Shown: positions 50,582 to 59,968, counted from the first letter of the stretch. The stretch: 64,000 nt of DNA from Pontibacter ruber (GCF_023630205.1 NZ_JALPRR010000001.1:1054001-1118000); one strand, 5' to 3'. Translations and numbers: made by a program. The notes: a model not told the origin generated them from the letters alone.

Positions 50582-51652
50582 ATGGACACTTTTCATGTAC
50601 TCGGACTTATGTCTGGCACCTCGTTAGACGGGCTAGACATAGCTTATTGTAGATTTACGTATAAAGAGCATAATTGGATATATAATATACTTAATGCTAA
50701 TACATTGGTATATGCTGATTGTTGGATTGACTCCCTCCGGGGTGCCGAAACAGCTACCGGACGCGAGCTAATTGCCCTCGATCATGCCTATGGAAAATAT
50801 TTGGGACAGCAGGTCCGCACCTTTGTAGAGGAGCACAACCTGCAGCTTGATTTCGTTGCCTCGCACGGGCATACCATCTTCCACCAACCCGACCAGCACA
50901 TCTCCCTGCAGCTCGGCAACGGCGCCTACCTGGCAGCTCATGCCCAACTTCCCGTTGTCTGCGACTTCCGCACCCTCGACATTGCCTTGGGTGGCCAGGG
51001 CGCTCCGCTTGTACCTATAGGCGATGAGCTGCTTTTCAAAGACTATGACTTTTGTGTGAACCTAGGGGGCATTTCCAATGTGTCGTTTTCCAAGAACGGC
51101 AAACGACTGGCTTTTGATATAAGTGCCTGTAATATGTTACTCAACACGCTTGCCAACAGCGCAGGCATGGCCTACGACGCGGGTGGCCAAATGGCCCGAC
51201 AAGGCACCTTACGCCATGACCTGCTGCTGCAACTGAACGCCCCTGCATATTTCTCCGATCCTTACCCCAAGTCGCTAGGCAAAGAGTGGATCCTAGAAAA
51301 CAGCCTGCATACACTAGCTACCTCTTCTTATTCGTTGGAGGACAAACTGCACACGACCTGCCACCACGTTGCCATGCAACTGCAACAGGCCCTGGAACCA
51401 TTGCACGAGGGGCAGCACCGGGTGCTGTTAACTGGCGGTGGTGCATTTAATACCTTTCTGGTAGAGCTATTTCAGCAGTACCTGGGGCCACAGTACCGGG
51501 TAGAGATTCCGGCTCCCGAGGTGGTTTCTTTTAAAGAAGCCTTGATCTTTGCCTTTCTGGGGGTATTGCGCTGGCGCGGAGAGCACAATTGCCTTCGTAG
51601 CGTTACAGGAGCCGCTAAAAACAACATAGGAGGCGCTATTTACCTGGGCTAG
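50582..51652 (+). CDS. anmK: Anhydro-N-acetylmuramic acid kinase
   Basis: Phosphorylates and opens 1,6-anhydro-MurNAc from peptidoglycan turnover, producing MurNAc-6-P. 356 residues of the AnmK fold: GLMSGTSLDGLDIAYC, DFVASHGHTIFH, CDFRTLDIALGGQGAPLVP, and LLTGGGAFN. The first roughly 50 codons (50640-50740) are very AT-rich compared with the rest. The start has a -7-like box just upstream. It sits next to a glutamate-dehydrogenase-like gene with no functional link evident. Confidence 0.96.
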   Translation: MDTFHVLGLMSGTSLDGLDIAYCRFTYKEHNWIYNILNANTLVYADCWIDSLRGAETATGRELIALDHAYGKYLGQQVRTFVEEHNLQLDFVASHGHTIFHQPDQHISLQLGNGAYLAAHAQLPVVCDFRTLDIALGGQGAPLVPIGDELLFKDYDFCVNLGGISNVSFSKNGKRLAFDISACNMLLNTLANSAGMAYDAGGQMARQGTLRHDLLLQLNAPAYFSDPYPKSLGKEWILENSLHTLATSSYSLEDKLHTTCHHVAMQLQQALEPLHEGQHRVLLTGGGAFNTFLVELFQQYLGPQYRVEIPAPEVVSFKEALIFAFLGVLRWRGEHNCLRSVTGAAKNNIGGAIYLG

Positions 51653-51686
51653 CTTGCCTGCGGAAGTATGCTCCCGCCAAATTTTG

Positions 51687-51694
51687 TACCTTTG
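51687..51694 (+). promoter_or_regulatory. -7 box of the 51723 dehydrogenase gene
   Basis: TACCTTTG, a perfect match, 28 nt before the ATG at 51723, in the space after the anmK stop. No good -33 TTTG. It supports the 51723 start over the longer in-frame TTG at 51654, which lies within the anmK terminal codons. Confidence 0.6.
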
Positions 51695-51722
51695 CCAAAC
51701 CTTAATAACCAAGCCTTTTAAA

Positions 51723-52949
51723 ATGAAAGACTTACTTGAGAAATTCGAGAACAAAAGACCTGAAATAGTATTTGAGTGGAAAGACCCTGAAACAGAAGCC
51801 GAAGGCTGGGTGGTGATCAACTCGCTGCGTGGCGGAGCGGCAGGTGGTGGCACCCGCATGCGCAAAGGCCTGGACAAGCGCGAGGTGGAATCTCTGGCGA
51901 AGACCATGGAAGTGAAATTTACCGTTTCGGGCCCTGCCATTGGCGGTGCTAAATCCGGCATCAACTTTGACCCTGCCGACCCGCGCAAGCGTGGCGTGCT
52001 GGAGCGCTGGTACAAAGCCGTATTCCCCTTACTGAAAAACTACTACGGCACCGGCGGCGACCTGAACGTGGACGAGATACATGAGGTAATTCCGATCACG
52101 GAAGATTATGGCTTGTGGCATCCGCAGGAAGGCGTTGTGAACGGACATTTTAATGCCACCGAACCACAAAAGATCAACAAGATCGGGCAGTTGCGCCAGG
52201 GAGTCGTGAAAGTGATTGAAGACGCCCACTATACGCCATCCACGGCACGCAAGTATACGGTAGCCGACATGATCACTGGCTTTGGCGTTGCCGAGGCGGT
52301 GCGTCATTATTATGATATCTGGGGCGGGCAGTTTGAAGGAAAGCGTGCCATTATCCAGGGCTGGGGCAACGTGGGTGCTGCGGCAGCCTACTACCTGGCA
52401 GCCAAAGGCGCCAGAATTGTGGGTATCATCGACAGGGCCGGTGGCCTGCTGAACCCGGAGGGTTATACTTTCGAGGAGATCACAGAACTGTTCCTGAACC
52501 GCCAAGGCAATGCCTTGAACCCGCAGGGCCTGTTATCTTTTGAAGAAGTAAATAATCGCATCTGGTCTATGGGAGCAGAGATATTTATACCTGCAGCGGC
52601 TTCCAGGCTGGTAACACGTCCGCAACTAGAGCAGATGATCGGCAGCGGACTGGAGGTTATCTCCTCCGGAGCCAACGTGCCGTTCCAAGATCCGGAGATC
52701 TTCTTCGGCCCAACCGGCGAGTTTGCCGACCAGAATGTTTCGGTTATACCGGACTTTATTGCCAACTGCGGTATGGCCCGTGTGTTTGCCTACCTGATGG
52801 AAAGTGATGTTGAAATCACAGATGAAGCCATTTTCACCGACATCTCCAACACTATCAGAAGAGCGCTGGAGAGAACCTACCAGAAGAACACCCAGAGAAC
52901 AGAAATTGCCAAAACCAGCTTTGAGATTGCGCTCAGTGAGCTCCTGTAA
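51723..52949 (+). CDS. Glu/Leu/Phe/Val dehydrogenase family protein, divergent
   Basis: Second ELFV-type dehydrogenase, 408 residues from the ATG at 51723. It has the K77-containing GPAIGGAKSGINFDP (catalytic region in altered form, KSG instead of KGG), VNSLRGGAAGGGTRMRKGL, GWGNVGAAAAYYLAAKG for NAD(P), and IPAAASRLV with NCGMARVFAYLM. Substrate specificity differs from the GDH at 40965: residues between the lysines are not conserved, so it may act on another amino acid or be a regulator-like paralogue. The closest neighbours are anmK and an MscS channel, giving no clue. Confidence 0.85.
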   Translation: MKDLLEKFENKRPEIVFEWKDPETEAEGWVVINSLRGGAAGGGTRMRKGLDKREVESLAKTMEVKFTVSGPAIGGAKSGINFDPADPRKRGVLERWYKAVFPLLKNYYGTGGDLNVDEIHEVIPITEDYGLWHPQEGVVNGHFNATEPQKINKIGQLRQGVVKVIEDAHYTPSTARKYTVADMITGFGVAEAVRHYYDIWGGQFEGKRAIIQGWGNVGAAAAYYLAAKGARIVGIIDRAGGLLNPEGYTFEEITELFLNRQGNALNPQGLLSFEEVNNRIWSMGAEIFIPAAASRLVTRPQLEQMIGSGLEVISSGANVPFQDPEIFFGPTGEFADQNVSVIPDFIANCGMARVFAYLMESDVEITDEAIFTDISNTIRRALERTYQKNTQRTEIAKTSFEIALSELL

Positions 52950-52961
52950 TATTATTTGCCT

Positions 52962-54125
52962 ATGCTTTGGAGTGATTTGTTAAAGTATGAGTTTTTAGGC
53001 AACACCATTGCCAATTACCTGTGGTTTGCCGGCATCCTGCTGTTTGGCTTTATCTTCAAAACACTGTTGTCCCGGTTAGTTACGGGCATCATGTTTAAGC
53101 TGGTAAAGCGGTTCTCGGATGATGAAGAAAGCCAGACCTCTTTCCGGCGCCTGCTGATACAGCCGCTGGAGGTGCTTCTTTTCCTTGTCTTCCTCTACTT
53201 TGCCGTCCAAATGCTGGATTTTCCACTGGATCCGACAGAAGCCGGCAACAAGAATGAACCGTTCATCAAACGGTTTGCTTTCCGTACTTACCAGATCTTT
53301 GTGATCGTGGCCGTTACGTGGGTCATCACCCGCTTTGCCGACTTTGTCGGGCTGATCTTTAGCCACCGGAGCGCAAAAACAGCCTCTAAGCTCGACGACC
53401 AGCTGGTGCCTTTCTTTAAGGACTTCTCGAAGGTCATGATTTGGATCTTTGCGTTCCTGGTAATGCTGGGCTCGGTGTTTGGCGTGAACGTAGCAGGCCT
53501 GGTAGCAGGTCTGGGAGTGGGTGGTTTAGCCATTGCGTTTGCAGCCAAAGAAAGCTTAGAGAACCTGCTGGCTTCCTTCACCATTTTCCTGGACCAACCG
53601 TTTGTGGTAGGCGACCTTGTGGAAGTGGGTGGTATAACAGGCGTGATTGAAAAGATCGGCTTTAGAAGTACGCGCATCCGAACGCTGGAAAAAACCTTTG
53701 TAACGGTGCCAAACAAAAGTATGATCGATAAGCCGCTCAACAACCTGACGCTGCGCACCTTCCGCCGGGTTAACTTTGATATCAACCTGACCTATAACAC
53801 CACTTCAGAACAGATCAGAACAATCGTTACGGAGATCCAGGAGTACATTGACAACCACCCGATGACGAACCAGGACGGACGCACCCGGTTCCTGAAACTG
53901 GGCCCTCACTCAAAAGACGTAATGGTGCTCTACTTTATCAATACAATTGATTGGAACGAGTATATCGACATCAAGCAGGAGATCACGTACAAGATTGTGG
54001 AGATCGTAGAAAGGAACGGTGCCGAATTCGCTTTCCCGTCTCAGACGCTGTACATAGAGCGCCCGCAGGAAAAGCAGCCTGCCAGTCAGCGCCTTCAGGT
54101 TATGCCTGCTTCAGATATGGAGTGA
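52962..54125 (+). CDS. MscS-family mechanosensitive channel
   Basis: Inner-membrane small-conductance channel that relieves turgor on hypo-osmotic shock. 387 residues from the ATG at 52962. About four hydrophobic segments at 15-180, the third being the pore-lining Gly/Ala-rich helix (VFGVNVAGLVAGLGVGGLAIAFAAKESLENLLAS), then the beta domain FLDQPFVVGDLVEVGGITGVIEKIGFRSTRIRTLEKTFVTVPN, typical of MscS. 9 nt after the dehydrogenase gene; they may be cotranscribed. Terminator at 54134-54164. Confidence 0.95.
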   Translation: MLWSDLLKYEFLGNTIANYLWFAGILLFGFIFKTLLSRLVTGIMFKLVKRFSDDEESQTSFRRLLIQPLEVLLFLVFLYFAVQMLDFPLDPTEAGNKNEPFIKRFAFRTYQIFVIVAVTWVITRFADFVGLIFSHRSAKTASKLDDQLVPFFKDFSKVMIWIFAFLVMLGSVFGVNVAGLVAGLGVGGLAIAFAAKESLENLLASFTIFLDQPFVVGDLVEVGGITGVIEKIGFRSTRIRTLEKTFVTVPNKSMIDKPLNNLTLRTFRRVNFDINLTYNTTSEQIRTIVTEIQEYIDNHPMTNQDGRTRFLKLGPHSKDVMVLYFINTIDWNEYIDIKQEITYKIVEIVERNGAEFAFPSQTLYIERPQEKQPASQRLQVMPASDME

Positions 54126-54133
54126 TCGAAAAC

Positions 54134-54164
54134 AAAAAAGCCGGAGAAACTCCGGCTTTTTTTT
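54134..54164 (+). terminator. Terminator of the MscS gene
   Basis: AAAAAAGCCGGAG and CTCCGGCTTTTTT form a 13-bp stem around AAA, followed by TTTTTT, 8 nt after the stop. Confidence 0.95.
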
Positions 54165-54515
54165 CACCCTTATATTTTTAATCTCTCATCGAGGATACCT
54201 CGGTAGCATTATATTCAAAACCCTTCTAAACAATATAACCTAATCAAGTATCCGATTAAACCTAAAACCATTATACTACTCTCAACCTCTTGTTGTTTTT
54301 TGTAGTTTTGCTTTCTTTAACGTGCCTTATAGGTTATAGTTATACCTGAAACATAATTTTTTTAATATTCCTCTCTTATTTAAGAGTAAACTTATCATAA
54401 CACAGAGTATAGGTTAAATATAACTTAATCTATATAAATTAACTTGGCGTGTTATTTCTTTGTATGGGAAGTATAAACTACTGACAGTCACCACCTGTTA
54501 TTCTCTTGCAGAGCT
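54165..54515. other. AT-rich intergenic region, no gene seen
   Basis: Between the convergent 3' ends of the MscS and AsmA genes, so no promoter for a flanking gene is required here, yet it is 350 bp of AT-rich DNA with no good reading frame. It contains a small perfect hairpin CGAGG-ATA-CCTCG (54190-54202) and two AAGTATA-like tracts; a small RNA cannot be excluded but nothing supports one. Confidence 0.7.
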
Positions 54516-57038
54516 TTAGTTGTCAAAATCAAAATACTCATCTTCCTGCAGTTCTACCTTCTTCTCTTTTTTCTGTGGTTTTTTGCCCCGCAACAGGTCT
54601 CGGAGTTCCTGTTTCTCCTGCTTCAGATCATCGCGTATTTTTTCACGCACCCGCTCATTGTCATAGGCTACCTTAAAGTTGTTTTCCTTGCCTTTCAGGG
54701 TGAGATAGAGCATGCTGTTGCCGGCATCTGTATCATCTGCCACCACACCGTACACGGAGTCCTTATCGGGCCTGCGGCTCTTTAGCAACGGCAGCTTGAT
54801 CTTGTAGTCCATGTCCTGATCGAACGTATGCATGCCAGAGACTGAGACAACCGGCATAGCCGATAAATTCGAGCGGATATCCATTTCAGGAATATAAATG
54901 GTGCGCTGCTGTATCCAGAAATTATTATGCAGTTCGGCAAAATGCATGTTGGCCAACTCGGAACGCTTTACGAAAGCTGACATCTTTTGCATGGGTGCAA
55001 AATTGATTAGCTGACCGTTGCGTACGGTAGCGGCTATTTCGGCCTGCAGCAGGTCGGTCTTAGGGTTCAGGCCGCTGTCAAAGTACACTTCCGATACAAT
55101 GTCTGCGGTAAGGTTGCCGCGCAGGTTCCGGTCAACTATAAAATCCTGTCCAAAGTTCTCGAATACATAAAACAGGCTTTCCACATTCATGTTGTCGAGC
55201 CGCGAGGCAGTGCTGACCTTGATGTGCTCACGGGAACGGGCATCAAGCGTGCCACGCACGGCAAAGCTGCCGCCAATGGTATTGAAAGAAATATTAGGCG
55301 AAGACACTACCTGGTTTCGCAGCGTCACTTCCCCTTTTACCTGCTCGCCCTGAAACCGCCTGAACTTCATTTTCCCGATGGAGGCCGTAAGATCAAAGGC
55401 AATGGCCGGCGAGATAACAAACTTATAACCGGAGGTGCTGACTTCTTTTCGGGCGCTGGCAGCCGTATTCTGTTCCTGGCTCAACAACTGATCAAAGTTC
55501 ATGTAATTGCTCCGGAAGTCTGCCTCCACCAGCAGCCGTTGCTTGTTCAGCAGCAACCAGGCCATCACGTTGCGGAACATACCGTTCAGCACAAAGTCCG
55601 ACTCACCCAGCTTGCCACTGAAATCCGAAACGGCCACATCGTTCTTCTTGAACATAAAGTTGCCGTTGAGGTTGGTGAGTGGCAGCGGCAGGTCCTGCAG
55701 CGCCAGCGATACATTGTGCAGCGTGACATCGCCGGAAGTATGCACGGTGCTGTTGCCGGGTCGTGCTTTAAACTCGTTGAAGTTACCCGAGAACGCGATC
55801 CGCACATCTGCTATGCCGCTGCCGCTGCGTACTTCTTCGAGCTTTGCCAGACCCAGTACATAGCCAACATCCAGTTTGCCCTTGGCGTCAAAAGCAATGG
55901 TGGGATTTTCGAAATTGCTGTAGGTGAGATTTCCGGAGAACGGGTGCCCGCTGAGCACACCTGTAATGTTCTTAAGTTCCAGTCTGGAGGTGGCCGCATT
56001 GTGCTGTTTGCCGTTTGTAAAGCTGCCGGCAAAATTTAACTTCTCGACGCGCTGCTTCACGTCCGGATGGTAGAACGAGGCATTGCGGCAGCCGAAATTA
56101 ACGGTTATCTCAGGATTGTCCCGGGCAGTTACTTTTCCTTTCACGGCTCCGTTAAAATAAATGTCTCCGTCGCTGCGGTACTGGCTGAACTCTTTGCTTA
56201 TACTTTGCGGCAACAACGACAGCATCGATTGTATACTTGTATTTTTACCGTTCAGCTTCAGGTCAAGCGTTGTGGGGCCTGCGTAGCCAATCGAGCCGCC
56301 GAGTTCGTAAGCCGCGCCTTCAACTTTTATAACCGATGGCTGCAGTAGTATGGTTTTGCTCTGCCGGTTCACTGTAAGAGCAGTCTGCACATCTACAGCT
56401 TTGCCTTTGAAGTACTCTCCTGAACTTATTCTGATCGTGTTAACCGTTGCCTTGCCTTCCGCCTCTATGGCAATGGTTTCGTTCTGTATGGCTAACGCAG
56501 CTGCCATCTGGTGGGCTTTTACCTGATGGCTTTGTTTCAGAATCTCATCGGTGTAACGCACCTCTACTTCATTCAGGCTGATCTTTTCCAGGTTGAAGGC
56601 AAAGTCCTCGCTGGCAGCCGTTGTATCCGTCACCAGCACGTCATAGTTCACTTTACCTGTTGGCAATACCCGCACGTGCACTTCGCCGTTCTCCATGAAC
56701 AGTTGCTTCACGTTATACTTGCCGCGCACGATGTCCCACAGGCTGAAAGTAAAGTATAGTTTTTGGGCCCGGGCCAGCGACTTGGTGCTTTCAGGCACGC
56801 TCTCGATTACGTTAACTTTATCGAGGGCTACAGCTACCTGCGGAAATTTGTCCCAGAGTGAGAGCGATATTTTCTCTACCTCTACCTTGGTTTTGATGTG
56901 CTTGTTAGCCTCGGCCACAAAAAGATTGATTATTTTATCCTGATAAGCGAACACTACTGCCAATGCTACGCCCACTGCCGCAAAAAAAATAGCAGCAGAA
57001 TAAAATAGCACTTTTTTAACAAGCCTTTTTTGCCTCAA
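54516..57038 (-). CDS. AsmA-family envelope protein
   Basis: 840 residues: one N-terminal helix (VLFYSAAIFFAAVGVALAVVFAY, about 10-32) then a long beta-helical body of the AsmA/YhdP-type, with repeats of LxxxLxxGxxxLxx strands such as LFMENGEVHVRVLPTGKVNYDVLVTD and a C-terminal AsmA block about residues 650-790 (DFIVDRNLRGNLTADIVSEV; LKTDLLQAEIAATVRNGQLINFAPMQKMSAFV). Such proteins bridge the periplasm and are thought to carry phospholipids to the outer membrane. The C-terminus is acidic/Lys-rich (RGKKPQKKEKKVELQEDEYFDFDN), not typical and probably disordered. Alone on the minus strand. Confidence 0.93.
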   Translation of the reverse strand: MRQKRLVKKVLFYSAAIFFAAVGVALAVVFAYQDKIINLFVAEANKHIKTKVEVEKISLSLWDKFPQVAVALDKVNVIESVPESTKSLARAQKLYFTFSLWDIVRGKYNVKQLFMENGEVHVRVLPTGKVNYDVLVTDTTAASEDFAFNLEKISLNEVEVRYTDEILKQSHQVKAHQMAAALAIQNETIAIEAEGKATVNTIRISSGEYFKGKAVDVQTALTVNRQSKTILLQPSVIKVEGAAYELGGSIGYAGPTTLDLKLNGKNTSIQSMLSLLPQSISKEFSQYRSDGDIYFNGAVKGKVTARDNPEITVNFGCRNASFYHPDVKQRVEKLNFAGSFTNGKQHNAATSRLELKNITGVLSGHPFSGNLTYSNFENPTIAFDAKGKLDVGYVLGLAKLEEVRSGSGIADVRIAFSGNFNEFKARPGNSTVHTSGDVTLHNVSLALQDLPLPLTNLNGNFMFKKNDVAVSDFSGKLGESDFVLNGMFRNVMAWLLLNKQRLLVEADFRSNYMNFDQLLSQEQNTAASARKEVSTSGYKFVISPAIAFDLTASIGKMKFRRFQGEQVKGEVTLRNQVVSSPNISFNTIGGSFAVRGTLDARSREHIKVSTASRLDNMNVESLFYVFENFGQDFIVDRNLRGNLTADIVSEVYFDSGLNPKTDLLQAEIAATVRNGQLINFAPMQKMSAFVKRSELANMHFAELHNNFWIQQRTIYIPEMDIRSNLSAMPVVSVSGMHTFDQDMDYKIKLPLLKSRRPDKDSVYGVVADDTDAGNSMLYLTLKGKENNFKVAYDNERVREKIRDDLKQEKQELRDLLRGKKPQKKEKKVELQEDEYFDFDN

Positions 57039-57150
57039 GGGAAATAACAGATTTTAAGCACCTTACGAAACCTAAAGGTACAGCCAGAAATACAGGCGTA
57101 CAATAGATGGCTGCGGTTGAAAAAAAATTTAAGTTTTTTTTCGCAAACGT

Positions 57151-57181
57151 TTTGCAGATTCAGAAAAACACCCCATATTTG
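57151..57181 (+). promoter_or_regulatory. Promoter of tRNA-Val
   Basis: TTTG at 57151-57154, 19 nt, CATATTTG at 57174-57181, one mismatch from TAnnTTTG. It leads to a transcript start around 57186, about 37 nt before the mature tRNA. Confidence 0.65.
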
Positions 57182-57222
57182 CATCATCAAACGGGGACAA
57201 CAGGTCAACGAAACGAAAAAAC

Positions 57223-57297
57223 GGGGTGTTAGCTCAGCTGGTTCAGAGCACCTGCCTTACAAGCAGGGGGTCACTGGTTCGAATCCAGTACGCCCCA
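57223..57297 (+). tRNA. tRNA-Val (TAC)
   Basis: 75 nt. Acceptor arm GGGGTGT pairs with ACGCCCC, discriminator A; D arm and loop TAGCTCAGCTGGTTCAGAGCA; anticodon arm CCTGC-CTTACAA-GCAGG with anticodon TAC (Val); T arm CTGGTTCGAATCCAG. CCA is not encoded. A -33/-7 promoter lies upstream and an intrinsic terminator 2 nt downstream. Confidence 0.97.
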
Positions 57298-57298
57298 C

Positions 57299-57329
57299 AA
57301 AAGGACAACTGCAAAGTTGTCCTTTTTTT
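57299..57329 (+). terminator. Terminator of tRNA-Val
   Basis: AAAAGGACAACT / AGTTGTCCTTTT with a GCAA tetraloop and TTTTTTT, immediately after the tRNA. Confidence 0.95.
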
Positions 57330-57477
57330 ATGTCCATACTTTATCTAAGTATAACCCTTTCTCCTTTTGCCCCTGCATTTTCTTGCACTAAAGCTTGTAC
57401 TTTAGTCAACGACGTGCCTCCCGCTGTTGGTATAGCCAGCGGTAACATTCAGGTAGAGCAAGTATAAAGTATGGGAT

Positions 57478-58092
57478 TTAGGCGCCTGCAGTGGCAGCGC
57501 TGCTTTGGGCCAGGAATTTCTCGTGTAGCGTGAGTACCTGAGGGATGAGCAGTTGCTTATCGTCGTTGTAAATAACGTAATCGGCACGCTTCATTTTCTC
57601 TTCCTCTTTCAGTTGCTTCCCTATAATGGCCCGGATGTCAGCTTCTGTGCGGTGTGGGTCGCGCTGCAGCAGGCGTTTGATGCGAACGTCCATTGGAGCG
57701 TATACGGTGATGATCTGATCCATCTGCCGCCACGACTCCGACTCATACATTAATGCTGCTTCTTTGATGATGTAAGGAGCCCCTGCGTGTGCTTTTAGCC
57801 AGTCGGTGAAATCTTCGCCCACACGCGGATGCACAAGACCATTGAGCTGTGCCAGGCGTTCGGGATTGTTAAAGACCACCCCTGCCAGGTAGGTGCGGTT
57901 CAGCTCGCCGGCTTTGTTATAAGCATCTGCGCCGAAGGCTTCCGTTAATTCTTTTTTCAGGATCTGGTTGTGGTGCATGACCCACTTGGCACGGGTATCG
58001 GCATCGTACACAGGTATACCCAGCAGCTGGAACAGGCGGCAAACCACTGTTTTGCCAACGCCTATGCCTCCGGTTATACCTATTTTCAACAT
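57478..58092 (-). CDS. coaE: Dephospho-CoA kinase
   Basis: Last step of coenzyme A synthesis, phosphorylating dephospho-CoA. 204 residues: P-loop GITGGIGVGKTVV (5-17), DADTRAKWVMH, and lid region RLLQRDPHRTEADIRAIIGKQL. It is the last gene of the minus-strand run nusB-ytxH-idh-DUF1573-yajC-ybbR-coaE, its start only 4 nt after the ybbR stop. The C-terminal tail AQSSAATAGA is extra. Length typical. Confidence 0.96.
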   Translation of the reverse strand: MLKIGITGGIGVGKTVVCRLFQLLGIPVYDADTRAKWVMHHNQILKKELTEAFGADAYNKAGELNRTYLAGVVFNNPERLAQLNGLVHPRVGEDFTDWLKAHAGAPYIIKEAALMYESESWRQMDQIITVYAPMDVRIKRLLQRDPHRTEADIRAIIGKQLKEEEKMKRADYVIYNDDKQLLIPQVLTLHEKFLAQSSAATAGA

Positions 58093-58096
58093 CTGC

Positions 58097-59071
58097 TTAC
58101 CTAAGTATGACTTTTACCCGATCCGGCCATAATGTTATGTTACGGGCTCCTGCAGGCTTTTGTACCAGTTCCGGCACCAGCGTGGAGTCTCGTTGGTTAC
58201 GCTTGGCGTAATCAAGTACAGCTTTAAAGGAGTCCCGGTTCATGAGCGGCACCGAGTCGGCAAGCAACTGATAGCGCACCAGCACGGCACCAGGTAGCAT
58301 GGTCACGCTCTCACCTTCGGGCACGTTCACCAGTTCAGGCTCTACCTGGCGCTCTTCCTGCACCAGCGCTTTTACATTTACCTTTACAACCGCCTCCGCT
58401 ATGTCGGATTTCACCAGTGCCTGATAGTCGTAGATAATAGGGGTTTCTATCTCAGCAGGAGCTGTCAGCTTTTGTTCCGGCAGCCGCAGCACAAACGGAT
58501 CGGGAATGCTGTCTACCATAGAAGAGGGACCGGTAAATGTTATGGAGTCCGGCGCAATTCTGATTGGCCCGACTACAGCATAGCGGTCTGCAGCGATGGC
58601 TTGCCTTGGATCCAGTTTTAAAGCGACGCGGCGCTTTACCTTGCTGTCAAAATCAAAGTATAGGGTATCTGTCACTACGAAGTTGAGCTGCAATCCATCC
58701 ATGGCATTGACCAGAGCGGGCCGAAGGGCAGAGCCAAGCAGATAATTATTGCGGGGAAGATTACGGATGTAGATCTCGGCAGGCTGCACTTCCAGCCGCA
58801 GGGCTTTGCGCAGCAGCTTCCATCCTTTGCCGGTTACGTTGATGGCTACTTCTTCAGGCAGCGGCTTAACGGGCACCAGCCGCTTATCGTTGTATACAAA
58901 CTTGACCGGGTAGGTAGTTTGTGTGGAGTAGCTTTTATTGAGGGCATTGAGCAGCCAGAATGTAGAGGCCGCCACAAAACAAAGCAATACTACGCGCCAG
59001 TATTGCTTTGTTTGTGGTCTGAATGGCCTTACAAACCATAAAATGATATTTCGGGCTTTCTCAAAAGGCAA
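58097..59071 (-). CDS. ybbR: YbbR-domain protein
   Basis: 324 residues. An N-terminal transmembrane helix (YWRVVLLCFVAASTFWLLNALNKSY) precedes several YbbR beta repeats: TYPVKFVYNDKRLVPVKPLPEEVAINVTGKGW and RYAVVGPIRIAPDSITFTGPSSMVDSIPDP are recognisable YbbR motifs. In Firmicutes YbbR (CdaR) regulates the c-di-AMP cyclase CdaA; here no cyclase neighbours it, so the same function is not implied. Between yajC (12-nt gap) and coaE (4-nt gap) in one operon. Confidence 0.9.
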   Translation of the reverse strand: MPFEKARNIILWFVRPFRPQTKQYWRVVLLCFVAASTFWLLNALNKSYSTQTTYPVKFVYNDKRLVPVKPLPEEVAINVTGKGWKLLRKALRLEVQPAEIYIRNLPRNNYLLGSALRPALVNAMDGLQLNFVVTDTLYFDFDSKVKRRVALKLDPRQAIAADRYAVVGPIRIAPDSITFTGPSSMVDSIPDPFVLRLPEQKLTAPAEIETPIIYDYQALVKSDIAEAVVKVNVKALVQEERQVEPELVNVPEGESVTMLPGAVLVRYQLLADSVPLMNRDSFKAVLDYAKRNQRDSTLVPELVQKPAGARNITLWPDRVKVILR

Positions 59072-59083
59072 TGTTACTTGTTT

Positions 59084-59386
59084 TTACTTCACCTTAGCGG
59101 TGGCTTCCATAGAGATTGCAGACTTATCGAACGTCAGGCGCAGGCCTTTGTCCACTTCGATCACAACGGTGTCGGCTTCTATTCCAACCAATGTGCCGTG
59201 CAGGCCACCAATGGTTACCACGCGCATGCCTTTGGTCAACTCTTCACGAAACTTCTTCTGGTCGCTGGCCTTCTTCTGCTGCGGCCTGATCATGAAGAAA
59301 TAGAAAACCAAGATAATGGCACCAAACATGAGCAGTTGCGGAAGCATGCCTCCGTCTGGTGCGGCCTGTAAGAATATAGTTTGCAT
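59084..59386 (-). CDS. yajC: Preprotein translocase subunit YajC
   Basis: 100-residue single-span accessory subunit of the Sec translocon (SecDF-YajC). After a short Gly-rich N-terminus comes the helix LLMFGAIILVFYFFMIRPQQKKA and a soluble domain FREELTKGMRVVTIGGLHGTLVGIEADTVVIEV, the family pattern. Between DUF1573 and ybbR. Standard length. Confidence 0.96.
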   Translation of the reverse strand: MQTIFLQAAPDGGMLPQLLMFGAIILVFYFFMIRPQQKKASDQKKFREELTKGMRVVTIGGLHGTLVGIEADTVVIEVDKGLRLTFDKSAISMEATAKVK

Positions 59387-59422
59387 AAAACGATTTAATT
59401 GTACTTACCTCTACAGGCAAGC

Positions 59423-59968
59423 TTAGTTGATTTTTACAGGTCCCTCTGCGCCGGCAGTAGGCACGCTGCTGCCCTCTACATTGCCTTTCATAGAGATTCT
59501 AACAATGTTAGGTTCTGTGTTGGCTCTGATGGTTACGGTTGGAGACTGCTGTCCGAATTTGCCAGCACTGTTGAACTCCACTTTCACCTCGCCTGTCTGG
59601 CCTGGTGCTACCGGTGTTTTGGTCCAGTCCGGAGCTGTACAGCCGCACGATGCAGAAGCGCTCTCAATGATAAGAGGTGTTTTACCAGTGTTGGTGAACT
59701 GGAAAGTATGGTTAACCTTCTCGCCCTGCTTGATTGTACCGAAGTCGTATTCTGTTTCTTTGAACGACATTACCGGCGCATCAGCAGATGGTGTTACTTC
59801 CTCAGCAACTGCCACGTTAGGATTGGCTACTTGCTGTGGCTGCTCGGCAGGCGTTGTAGCTGTAGCTTCGCCGGCTGCAGCATTATCAGTAGTAGTTGCT
59901 GCCTGGTCACAGCTGGTAGCTAACAGGCCTGCGGCTAATACAAAAGGGAAAAACAGGTTCTTTTTCAT
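59423..59968 (-). CDS. DUF1573 lipoprotein
   Basis: 181 residues with an SPII signal (MKKNLFFPFVLAAGLLATSC) and an Ala/Thr-rich linker to about residue 60, followed by a DUF1573 beta-sandwich: MSFKETEYDFGTIKQGEKVNHTFQFTNTGKTPLIIESASASCGCTAP and VAPGQTGEVKVEFNSAGKFGQQ. Function unknown; DUF1573 proteins resemble ASPM-SPD-2-Hydin-type Ig-like modules and are periplasmic or surface-exposed in Bacteroidetes. Commonly next to yajC and ybbR in this phylum, as here. Confidence 0.93.
   Translation of the reverse strand: MKKNLFFPFVLAAGLLATSCDQAATTTDNAAAGEATATTPAEQPQQVANPNVAVAEEVTPSADAPVMSFKETEYDFGTIKQGEKVNHTFQFTNTGKTPLIIESASASCGCTAPDWTKTPVAPGQTGEVKVEFNSAGKFGQQSPTVTIRANTEPNIVRISMKGNVEGSSVPTAGAEGPVKIN

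Noticed and set aside
52956..52961. In-frame TTG before the MscS ATG
   Set aside because: The ATG at 52962 has no upstream conserved residues to justify the TTG, which lies in a -7-like TATTATTTG.
54165..54515. Riboswitch or tRNA-like RNA
   Set aside because: Only one 5-bp hairpin was seen, with no conserved riboswitch core, and no gene begins downstream on either strand.
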